From assembly GCA_007119305.1 (NCBI GenBank), contig SKPY01000097.1:1-6051 (forward strand): a DNA stretch of 6,051 bases, written 5' to 3'. A program made the translations under genes and the position numbers. The notes below the pieces were generated by a model, which was not told where the DNA came from, did no database searches, and worked only from the letters and a program-made list of their open reading frames with translations. This DNA is from Nitriliruptorales bacterium. Its GTDB lineage: Bacteria > Actinomycetota > Nitriliruptoria > Euzebyales > Egibacteraceae. Shown piece after piece: positions 1-4,820 of this stretch. Position 1 is the stretch's first letter, and each line of letters opens with the position of its first letter.

Positions 1-360
1 CCTTCGTCTTCCTCCGCCTGGCGCGTCCGGCGGAAGCCACGGACGACATCTTCAAGCTGCGAGGCTGTCGCATGTTCGGCATAGCTGACGAGGAGCTCCT
101 CGTTGTGCGCCGTGGCCATCCCGCATGCCCATCCGAGCCACTCCACAGCTCCTGGCCCCCTCGAGCCCCCACCCACCGCCGCGGTCGAACTCCTCGAACT
201 CCTCGAGCAGCACGAGCCACCGGTACTCCGCCGCGGGGAGATCCGCCGCCTGCCGTCGCAGCTCCAACGCCACCTCGCCCAGCCTCGCCGCCTCAGCAGT
301 GCCAACCAGGCCGTTCACCCCATCGACCACCGCTCGCCGCCCACGAAACGACATCGCCAT
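1..360 (-). pseudogene. DUF222/HNH endonuclease (13E12-repeat family), 5' part, broken and cut by window edge
   Basis: Remnant of the DUF222-HNH family, proteins often present in many copies in actinobacteria (REP13E12 elements in Mycobacterium tuberculosis). From ATG at 360 the frame reads a typical DUF222 start, with FDRGGGWGLEGARSC near residues 58-72. The expected continuation, EWLGWACGM, is in another frame from about 143, so the gene carries a net +1 or -2 shift near position 144. In that second frame GM runs straight into ATAHNEELL and then HATASQLEDVVRGF, which continues to the left edge. In the family a block of roughly 40 or more residues (SLxxAREHVRVARAL...LSYSKVRALTRV) separates these parts, so an in-frame deletion near 117-119 is inferred. 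The start is supported by GGAGG six bases upstream of ATG 360. Any HNH catalytic domain would lie outside the window. Family assignment is from remembered consensus; function is presumably lost. Confidence 0.85.
187..204 (-). repeat. 9-bp perfect tandem duplication inside the DUF222 remnant
   Basis: The nonamer gaactcctc occurs twice in direct succession (187-195 and 196-204). On the coding strand this gives EEFEEF where the family normally reads a single EEF before DRRGGW. It is an in-frame slippage-type duplication, seen directly; that it is derived rather than ancestral is inferred from family memory. Confidence 0.7.
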
Positions 361-412
361 GACGCACCTCCATGTTCGAGTCCGCTATCCCCGAATCGTC
401 GCATGGGGGTGT

Positions 413-460
413 GGCAACCGATCCCCGCGTTTCCGCGGAAACACGGGGATCGTGCCTGGC
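413..460. repeat. 48-nt near-palindrome upstream of the DUF222 remnant
   Basis: The core 419-452 is a 34-bp palindrome with a single mismatched pair (positions 428 and 443), centred on GTTTCCGCGGAAAC. The arms begin CGATCCCC and end GGGGATCG. Beyond the core, GGCA at 413-416 and TGCC at 454-457 (within TGCCTGGCA, 453-461) extend the symmetry imperfectly. The element lies about 60 bp upstream of the DUF222 start codon, and directly upstream of a TTGCCA hexamer (complement of 412-417) that could be a -35 box, although no good -10 box is seen. It could be an operator, a dispersed REP-like hairpin, or a terminator for the leftward toxin-antitoxin operon. It has no T-tract, which weakens the terminator reading. 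Confidence 0.6.
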
Positions 461-516
461 ACCGGGGCCGAGCCAGGAACGCCTGTTCTCGATGATCGGG
501 GGGACACAAGGCGAAG

Positions 517-759
517 TCAGGGGGCCTGCACTCGCAGGGTCCTGGTGTCCCCGTGGGGCTCCTGGCCGTCCAGCTGCTCCCACGCGCCGACCAGGCGCCC
601 ACCGACCGCATCGAGCCGCCCGGCGGCGATCGCGGCGACCAGCGCAGCCGCGGCAGCCGCGGTCCCCCAGCGCTGCTGCCGCCGAGCGCCTGCGTCATAG
701 AACCCGGCTTGGACCGCGTCCGCGAGGCACGCGCGAGTGGATTGGGCCGCGTTCACCAT
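517..759 (-). CDS. Small hypothetical protein, third gene of the toxin-antitoxin operon
   Basis: An 80-residue protein I do not recognise. Evidence that it is coding: a GGGAG ribosome binding site ends six bases before ATG 757-759; about 85% of third codon positions are G or C by hand count, as expected for a real gene in this genome; and it begins 28 nt after the toxin stop codon on the same strand. The N-terminal 30 residues are polar and contain one Cys and the basic cluster ARRQQRW. Residues about 33-47 are Ala-rich and hydrophobic (TAAAAAALVAAIAAG), followed by an amphipathic stretch (RLDAVGGRLVGAWEQL) and a polar tail ending LRVQAP. The Ala-rich segment is short for a membrane span and may be a helix. 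It could be an accessory gene of the module or an unrelated neighbour; no function is assigned. Confidence 0.6.
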   Translation of the reverse strand: MVNAAQSTRACLADAVQAGFYDAGARRQQRWGTAAAAAALVAAIAAGRLDAVGGRLVGAWEQLDGQEPHGDTRTLRVQAP

Positions 760-787
760 TCGGCGCTCCCGGCCTTGATCTCTGGCG

Positions 788-1126
788 TCACAGGTCGAGC
801 AGCGTGGAGAGCGTGCCGCGGACTTGCGCGAGGATCACCGGTCCGACGTTTCCAAGGGTTCGTTCGATCCGCTGGGCGGCAACGGCCCGGATGTGCTGGC
901 ACTGCGCGGCCGCATCGACCTCGAGCCCGTTCGCGGGATCCGCGGGCACGGTGACTTCAGTCGCGTAGCCGCGCATAGTGCTCGTCAGGGGCACGACCTG
1001 CACAACGCTGGGCCCTTGCGCCAAGACCCGATCAGCGGTGACCACCACCGCGGGCCTACGCAGGCCGGCTTCGGAGCCCGCCGGAACGCCGAGGTCGACC
1101 TCGACGACATCACCCGAGGTCTGCAT
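788..1126 (-). CDS. mazF: MazF/PemK-like toxin (type II toxin-antitoxin endoribonuclease)
   Basis: A 112-residue protein with the MazF/PemK fold pattern. N-terminal GDVVEVDLG (5-13) is followed by the hallmark RRPAVVVTAD (23-32), then VVPLTST (44-50), and QCQHIRAV (75-82), which matches the family's RNA-binding strand. The C-terminal helix is VGPVILAQVRGTLSTLL (94-110). Family members are ribosome-independent mRNA interferases held inactive by a partner antitoxin. The usual acidic residue after 'IRAV' (often D in IRAVD) is Ala here, as in some family subgroups, so cleavage activity is likely but unproven. The start ATG lies inside the antitoxin gene (17-nt overlap) with no clear ribosome binding site, suggesting translational coupling that keeps toxin below antitoxin. 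Length is normal for the family. Confidence 0.88.
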   Translation of the reverse strand: MQTSGDVVEVDLGVPAGSEAGLRRPAVVVTADRVLAQGPSVVQVVPLTSTMRGYATEVTVPADPANGLEVDAAAQCQHIRAVAAQRIERTLGNVGPVILAQVRGTLSTLLDL

Positions 1127-1307
1127 CCAGCCAGTCGCGCTCGCCGTCGGTCAGCGGCGCGGCGAGCTGCTGGCCCATCTGCTCTTGCCGCAGCAGCCGC
1201 ACACCGCGAGCGACGGCTTCCGCAACGGTGATGTGACGCTCGTTGGCGAGACGACGGAGTTCCTCGTGGGTGCTGCGATCGATCCGCACAGTGGTGGTGT
1301 CGCTCAT
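1110..1307 (-). CDS. Ribbon-helix-helix antitoxin of the MazF-like toxin
   Basis: A 65-residue protein. TTTVRID (4-10) has the pattern of the RHH DNA-binding beta strand, followed by two helices (STHEELRRLANER, 12-24, and VAEAVARGVRLLRQEQ, 28-43). The acidic C-terminal tail (DGERDWLDADLG) is the likely toxin-binding part. RHH antitoxins dimerise, bind inverted repeats in their own promoter and neutralise the toxin. The frame stays open upstream to about 1493, but ATG 1305-1307 is chosen because it gives a complete RHH fold and lies just downstream of a perfect inverted repeat. No strong ribosome binding site precedes it. The 17-nt overlap with the toxin gene is typical of such pairs. The precise subfamily is not certain. 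Confidence 0.88.
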   Translation of the reverse strand: MSDTTTVRIDRSTHEELRRLANERHITVAEAVARGVRLLRQEQMGQQLAAPLTDGERDWLDADLG

Positions 1308-1322
1308 ACGACGAGGGTACCC

Positions 1323-1345
1323 GTTGTAGACTGATCCGTCTACAA
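1323..1345 (-). promoter_or_regulatory. Inverted-repeat operator and probable promoter of the toxin-antitoxin operon
   Basis: TTGTAGAC (1324-1331) and GTCTACAA (1338-1345) form a perfect 8-bp inverted repeat around a 6-nt spacer, 16 nt upstream of the antitoxin ATG. This is the size and position expected of an RHH antitoxin operator. On the minus strand TACAAC (1328-1323) could serve as a -10 box, putting the transcription start within about 10 nt of the start codon. That would explain the missing ribosome binding site (near-leaderless mRNA). No convincing -35 box is seen. The symmetry is observed; operator function is inferred. Confidence 0.7.
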
Positions 1346-1358
1346 GGCGCCGCGGCCG

Positions 1359-1372
1359 GGTGCGAACGCACC
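1359..1372. promoter_or_regulatory. Second small inverted repeat upstream of the operon
   Basis: GGTGCG-AA-CGCACC is a perfect 6-bp inverted repeat with a 2-nt centre, 13 nt beyond the antitoxin operator. It could be an additional protein-binding site or chance symmetry in high-GC DNA. Confidence 0.25.
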
Positions 1373-1397
1373 GAAGGTTCCCGCTACGCCCTGGTCG

Positions 1398-1524
1398 TTG
1401 ATCCGGGCAGCGCAGATCCGGGGCGGTCAAGACGTGCTGGTCAACGGGGCGACCGGCGCGATCGGCTCCGCCACCGTGCAGCGGTTGAAGCACCTCGGTA
1501 GCCCGGGTGACCGCGGTCTGTGGG
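1398..1524 (+). pseudogene. Fragment of MDR alcohol dehydrogenase / quinone oxidoreductase, frameshifted
   Basis: About 40 codons matching the nucleotide-binding region of zinc-type medium-chain dehydrogenases: AAQIRGGQDVLVNGATGAIG, then VQRLKHLG. The glycine-rich NGATGAIGS loop is the NAD(P)-binding turn. After KHLG (ending at 1499) a single extra base (A at 1500) moves the expected continuation ARVTAVCG into the next frame (1501-1524). The rest of the enzyme, including the N-terminal catalytic domain and the C-terminal half, is absent on both sides. The left boundary is uncertain; a TTG at 1398 is open in frame but is not a credible start. It is non-functional as it stands, being a short relic joined to an unrelated fragment. 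Confidence 0.75.
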
Positions 1525-1557
1525 GGTCTTCAGGTCCCCTTGCCGTCGGCACACGCT

Positions 1558-1674
1558 CGGCTGCTCGCCGGCGAGGGGCTGCACCCGTCGTTCAGGGGCG
1601 TGCGGGTCACGTTCTCGGGCGGCGAGTCGACGGTGGTCGACGGGCCGTTCACCGAGACGAAGGAGCTGATCGGC
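1558..1674 (+). pseudogene. DGPF/YCII-related domain protein, core fragment
   Basis: About 39 codons in a single frame carry RLLAGEGLHPSFRGVRVTF and then the signature VDGPFTETKELIG (DGPF at 1639-1650). This is the centre of YCII-related 'DGPF' proteins, which are about 120 residues long and commonly encoded beside ECF42 sigma factors. The N-terminal part (usually MKYMLLIY-like) is missing, replaced by the dehydrogenase relic. After ELIG the usual FWI... continuation is missing, and sigma-factor sequence follows in a different frame. The junction lies at about 1668-1676. The molecular function of intact DGPF proteins is unclear; this copy cannot encode a complete domain. Confidence 0.8.
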
Positions 1675-2251
1675 TCGCCGAGCTGCTTCAGGACGAGCCC
1701 GAGGTGCACGGGCTGGTGGCGCTCATGGAGTTCCAGGCCTCACGGCTGCGCGCCCGGGTCGATGCCGCGGGGCGGGCGGTCTTGCTGCACGACCAGAACC
1801 GCGCGCGGTGGGACCATCTGCTCATCCGCCGGGGCCTGACGGCGCTGGCGCGGACGGAGGCGCTCGGCGGCTCGCTCGGCCCCTACGGGCTGCAGGCCGC
1901 GATCGCCGCCTGCCACGCGACGGCGCGCACACCTTCGGAGACCCCCTGGGAGCGCATCGCGGCCCTCTACGACGCGCTCGCCCAGGTCGCGCCCTCGCCC
2001 GTGGTCCAGCTGAACCGGGCGGTCGCGCTGGCGTTCGCGTTCGGCCCCGAGACCGGCCTGGAGATCGTCGACGCGCTGGCCGCCGAGCCGGCTATCGCGC
2101 GCTGCTGCCCAGGGTGCTGCGCGGCGACCTGCTGGAGCGACTGGGACGGCGCGAGGAGGCCCGCGCGGAGTACGAACGCGCCGCTTCACTCACGCACAAC
2201 GCGCGCGAACGCGACCTCCTGGTCGAGCGCGCCGCCGCCTGCGCGCCCTGA
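1668..2251 (+). pseudogene. ECF42-type sigma factor, C-terminal (TPR-like) half only, frameshifted
   Basis: Matches the C-terminal extension of ECF42 RNA polymerase sigma factors (DUF6596 plus TPR-like region). Recognisable segments are RLAELLQDEPEVHGLVALM, DQNRARWDHLLIRRGL, GPYGLQAAIAACHA, then ERIAALYDAL and SPVVQLNRAVALA. Near 2090 the match jumps by one frame to YRALLPRVLRGDLLERLGRR and continues to ARERDLLVERAAACAP with a stop at 2249-2251, where family members normally end. The sigma2 and sigma4 domains, which bind promoter DNA and core polymerase, are entirely absent, so it cannot act as a sigma factor. The first frame stays open to 2342 without family similarity. An internal ATG at 1725 has no ribosome binding site. 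The decayed state is clear; the exact lesion at about 2090 (small deletion) is inferred. Confidence 0.85.
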
Positions 2252-2545
2252 CCAGGTCGCCACCACACAGAACCAGACGGAGACGCCTCCAGGTCTCACA
2301 CGGCGGACAGTCGCGGTCCGGGCGAGGGTCATGGGCGCCTGAGGCGTCTCCGGCAGGGCCGACCGGGCTGCCGTGCGTGTGACCGAGAGAGGTGAGCATG
2401 GGGCACCGCGGCCGCATGCGTGGCGGGCTTGTCGTGCCTCCCGCCGTGCAAGGCTGACAGAGTGATTGCTGACCTTGGCGGACGACTCGACCGTCAGGAC
2501 CCTCGCAGTGGCGGCGTCCGCACGAGGCGGCGCCCGAGCGCGAGG
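2252..2545. other. Gene-free interval between sigma-factor relic and hydrolase relic
   Basis: No reading frame here resembles a known protein on either strand. It holds the inverted-repeat segment 2278-2352. It also has an ATG at 2398 preceded by GAGAGGTGAGC, a plausible ribosome binding site, but that frame stops after 19 codons. It may be the eroded start of a gene whose later part is the hydrolase relic; this cannot be shown from the sequence. Confidence 0.5.
2278..2352. repeat. 75-bp segment bounded by 12-bp perfect inverted repeats
   Basis: cggagacgcctc (2278-2289) and gaggcgtctccg (2341-2352) are exact reverse complements separated by 51 nt. Allowing one bulged base (2290), the pairing continues for three more bases (agg 2291-2293 with cct 2338-2340). 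The immediate flanks show no obvious target-site duplication. Possible readings are a miniature element, a long-loop hairpin, or a terminator after the sigma-factor gene. No transposase is nearby. Confidence 0.5.
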
Positions 2546-2684
2546 ATGGTCAGTCCACGGTACGGCAACAGCTCCGACACGGGCGTCCCGCTCACGATCG
2601 CCGAGCACGCGGCAGACTGCTGCGCCCTGATGGACCATCTCGGAATCGAGCGGGCGCACGTCGCCGCCCTGTCGCGGGGGGGGG
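2546..2684 (+). pseudogene. Alpha/beta hydrolase fragment around the nucleophile elbow
   Basis: About 46 codons resemble the middle of an alpha/beta hydrolase: RYGNSSDTGVPLTIAEHAAD and then ALMDHLGIERAHVAALSRGG. In intact relatives this region runs from the 'RRGYGxS' strand to the GHSxGG nucleophile elbow. Here the elbow reads AALSRGG, keeping the Ser but losing the preceding Gly-His. The upstream HG-motif strand and the downstream Asp and His of the triad are missing. The match ends at a run of nine G residues (2676-2684), a likely slippage site; the following frame has no recognised similarity. The open frame extends from 2420 to 2887, but only this part looks like a protein family. Relic status is inferred from missing parts. 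Confidence 0.65.
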
Positions 2685-2972
2685 TCCTGATCTACGACTT
2701 CGACCCCTGGCAGGCAGAAGGGGTCGTCACCTTCACCTGGGTGCTGCGCCCGATGCCGGCGCGGGCCGGTTTCGGCCTTGGGCCAGCGCGGACCGGAGCT
2801 GCGCGGCACCTCACGGCAGGTCGGTTGCAGCAGTCGTCAGCTGTCTCTCCACGAGGTGAGTTTCCGCTGACGAACGTCTGCTCGTGACACCACCGCTCGC
2901 GCGGTGCGTTCCCGTCGGTGCGAGGCTGCCAGGTAGCATCGACAGCGGTCAGAGCACCGCGAACGCAAAGGA
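2685..2972. other. Unassigned interval before the M20 peptidase, with possible promoter
   Basis: No recognisable gene. The plus-strand frame after the G run stays open to 2887 (containing VVTFTWVLRPMPAR), but I cannot match it to a family. CACCGC-TCGC-GCGGTG (2891-2906) is a perfect 6-bp stem with a 4-nt loop and no T-tract. TAGCAT at 2934-2939 is a possible -10 box for the downstream peptidase gene, but no good -35 box is seen, so the promoter call is weak. Confidence 0.35.
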
Positions 2973-4352
2973 GTGGCCATCCACTCGCTGCTTGCGCAGC
3001 TTGATGCAGAGGGAGCCGCCGACGAGGCCCTTGGCCTGCTGCGCGACCTGATCCGCTTCGACACGAGCAACCCGCCCGGCGAGGAGCTCGAGTGCGCCCG
3101 GTTCGTCGCCGAGGCCCTCAGCGCCGGCGGCATCGACCCGCAGGTGCTCGAGTCCGCGCCGGGCCGCGGCAACGTGGTCGCGCGGCTCGCCGGTGGGGAC
3201 GACGGGCCCTTGCTGCTGAACGCACACCTCGACGTCGTCCCCGCCGCTGCGGACCGCTGGACCCACCCGCCGTTCGCCGCGGAGCTCGACGGCGGCTACC
3301 TGTGGGGGCGCGGCGCGATCGACATGAAGCACATGGCTGCGATGGCCGTGACCGCTATGCGCCTGCTGGCACGGCATGGCATCCGCCTGCGCCGCGACGT
3401 GGTGTTCGCCGGCGTCGCCGACGAGGAAGCCGGCTGCGACCTCGGCAGTGGCTGGCTCGTCGACGAGCATCCGGACCGCGTGTGCGCCGAGTACGCGCTC
3501 GGTGAGGTGGGCGCGTTCACCCTCGACATCGGTGGCCGCCGCGTCTACCCGGTCCAGGTGGCCGAGAAGGGCATCTGCTGGCTGCGCGCCCGCGCCACCG
3601 GCCCGAGCGGGCACGGCTCGATACCGCGCGAGGACAACGCCGTGCTCCGGCTGGCCACCTTCCTCGACCGGCTCGGGCGGACCTCCTTGCCGCAACACCC
3701 CTCCGAGAGCGTGACACGCTTCTTGCGGGAGATCGCCGCCACGCAGACGGGCGCGGCACGGCACGTGCTGCCGCTGCTGCTCCAGCCGCTCGCCAGCCCG
3801 GTTGTGGAACGCCTCCTCCCGGACCCGTCCACGCGCCGGACGTTCAATGCGGTCCTGCGCAACACCGCAACGCCCACGGTGCTGCGTGCCGGCGCCAAGA
3901 CCAACGTGATCCCGGGAGTGGCCGAGGCCGAGCTCGACGGTCGCATCGCCGTGGGGTCCAGCGCCGAGGAGCTTGTGGCCGAACTCCGCGACCTCGCCGG
4001 CGACGCGATCGAGCTCGAGGTGGTGCGCACGCACCCGCCGACCGAGTCTCCCGTGGACACCCGCCTGTTCGGGGTGCTGTCGGCCGTCGTGACCGAGCAC
4101 GATCCCGGCAACGAGCGCGGCCACGCGGTCGCGGTCCCCAGCGTCATCCCCGGCTTCACGGACGCGAGTCGCTGGTCGACGCTGGGCACGACCTGCTACG
4201 GGTTCAGCCCCGTGGTGCTGGACCCGCAACGGGACCCGCCGTTCGCGGAGCTGTTCCACGCCGACGACGAGCGGATCCCGGTGGACGGGTTCAAGGCGGG
4301 GTTCGCCATGCTGCTCGACGTGCTCCTGCGGTGGTGCGCCGACACCGATTGA
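2973..4352 (+). CDS. M20/M25/M40 family zinc metallopeptidase (ArgE/DapE/ACY1/CPG2-like)
   Basis: A 459-residue cytoplasmic hydrolase of the di-zinc M20 family, which cleaves peptide or N-acyl amide bonds. Visible landmarks: NAHLDVVP (83-90; zinc ligand His85 and Asp87), GRGAIDMKH (112-120; bridging Asp117), ADEEAGC (149-155; catalytic Glu151 and zinc ligand Glu152), ALGEVG (175-180), the lid/dimerisation domain with ARATGPSGHGSIP (206-218), GAKTNVIPG (307-315), GFTDASRW (394-401), YGFSPV (409-414) and FHADDERIP (428-436; zinc ligand His429). All expected metal and catalytic residues are present and length is normal, so it should be active; the substrate cannot be told. The furthest in-frame start after the upstream TAG (2934) is GTG 2973. 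Its AAGGA motif directly abuts the GTG, an unusually short spacing. The next gene follows 54 nt later on the same strand, so co-transcription is plausible. Confidence 0.93.
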   Translation: MAIHSLLAQLDAEGAADEALGLLRDLIRFDTSNPPGEELECARFVAEALSAGGIDPQVLESAPGRGNVVARLAGGDDGPLLLNAHLDVVPAAADRWTHPPFAAELDGGYLWGRGAIDMKHMAAMAVTAMRLLARHGIRLRRDVVFAGVADEEAGCDLGSGWLVDEHPDRVCAEYALGEVGAFTLDIGGRRVYPVQVAEKGICWLRARATGPSGHGSIPREDNAVLRLATFLDRLGRTSLPQHPSESVTRFLREIAATQTGAARHVLPLLLQPLASPVVERLLPDPSTRRTFNAVLRNTATPTVLRAGAKTNVIPGVAEAELDGRIAVGSSAEELVAELRDLAGDAIELEVVRTHPPTESPVDTRLFGVLSAVVTEHDPGNERGHAVAVPSVIPGFTDASRWSTLGTTCYGFSPVVLDPQRDPPFAELFHADDERIPVDGFKAGFAMLLDVLLRWCADTD

Positions 4353-4406
4353 CACGGGCCGTCGCACGGCGTTCGATGAAGCCACACCGAGTGACAGGGG
4401 ATGGCG

Positions 4407-4778
4407 ATGCCGACTGACCTGACGATCTACCTGGACGACCGGCCCGGCAAGGTGGCGGCGGTAGGCGAGGCCCTGGGGAGCGCGGACGTCAACATCGAGG
4501 GCGGGTTCGCGCTCGTCGTCGGTGGGCAGGGGATCATGCACGCCCTCGTGGAGGACCCCGAGGCGGCCGCGCAGGCGCTGCGGGATGCGGACTTCGAGGT
4601 CCGGGACGCCCAGGAGGTCGTGGTGCTCGACCTCGAGGACCGTCCCGGCGAGCTCGGGAGGCTCGCCCGCCGCGTCGCGGATGCCGGCGTGAACCTGCAG
4701 GTCTTCTACCTCGCCACGGCCACGCGGGTCGTGCTGGGCGCTGACGACATCGAGGCCCTGCGTCACGCCGTGCAGTGA
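4407..4778 (+). CDS. Tandem ACT-domain protein
   Basis: A 123-residue protein made of two ACT modules with no catalytic domain. The first begins TDLTIYLDDRPGKVAAVGEA and includes ADVNIEGG; the second (about residues 71-123) has VVVLDLEDRPGELGRLARRV and DAGVNLQVFYL. The DRPG(K/E)(V/L) turn in each copy is where ACT domains usually bind small ligands such as amino acids. Stand-alone ACT pairs are usually ligand sensors or regulatory subunits; the target is unknown. ATG 4407 is preferred over ATG 4401 because AGGGG (4396-4400) lies six bases before 4407 but directly against 4401. It follows the M20 peptidase by 54 nt and ends at a strong hairpin. A link between the peptidase and an amino-acid-sensing protein is plausible but inferred. 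Confidence 0.9.
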   Translation: MPTDLTIYLDDRPGKVAAVGEALGSADVNIEGGFALVVGGQGIMHALVEDPEAAAQALRDADFEVRDAQEVVVLDLEDRPGELGRLARRVADAGVNLQVFYLATATRVVLGADDIEALRHAVQ

Positions 4779-4779
4779 G

Positions 4780-4810
4780 CGGTGCCCGGCGGAGCTTCCG
4801 CCGGGCACCG
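4780..4810. terminator. Bidirectional terminator hairpin between convergent genes
   Basis: A perfect 14-bp GC-rich stem (4780-4793 with 4797-4810) around a 3-nt loop (gct). It starts two bases after the ACT gene's TGA and ends ten bases before the stop codon of the convergent surface-protein gene. No T-tract follows on either strand, common for high-GC actinobacterial terminators. It probably ends transcription from both sides. Confidence 0.8.
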
Positions 4811-4820
4811 TCGCAGCGGG

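Noticed and set aside
372..1371. Plus-strand and alternative-frame open frames over the left third
   Set aside because: Low-complexity Arg/Pro/Ala-rich translations antisense to or out of frame with the toxin-antitoxin genes; no family similarity.
1308..1493. Longer antitoxin start up to 1493
   Set aside because: The extra 62 residues are Arg/Pro-rich, cross the operator and the dehydrogenase relic, and add nothing to the RHH fold.
1398..2342. A single intact 314-residue gene
   Set aside because: The open frame passes through three unrelated family fragments. It reads the DGPF part out of frame and loses similarity after about 2090, so it is an accidental fusion of relics.
2186..2809. 207-residue minus-strand open frame over the relic region
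   Set aside because: No recognisable domain, and it crosses the ends of two plus-strand relics; most likely a shadow frame.
4358..4370. Small hairpin GCCGT-CGC-ACGGC after the M20 gene
   Set aside because: Only a 5-bp stem with no T-tract; too weak to call a terminator in high-GC DNA and contrary to likely co-transcription with the ACT gene.
4401..4406. ATG 4401 as start of the ACT protein
   Set aside because: The AGGGG ribosome binding site touches this ATG directly; ATG 4407 has a normal six-base spacing.
2949..4808. 619-residue open frame on the minus strand
   Set aside because: It is antisense to the M20 and ACT genes, which have full conserved motifs. Its translation is rich in R, H, G, E and V with no recognisable domain, as expected of a high-GC shadow frame.
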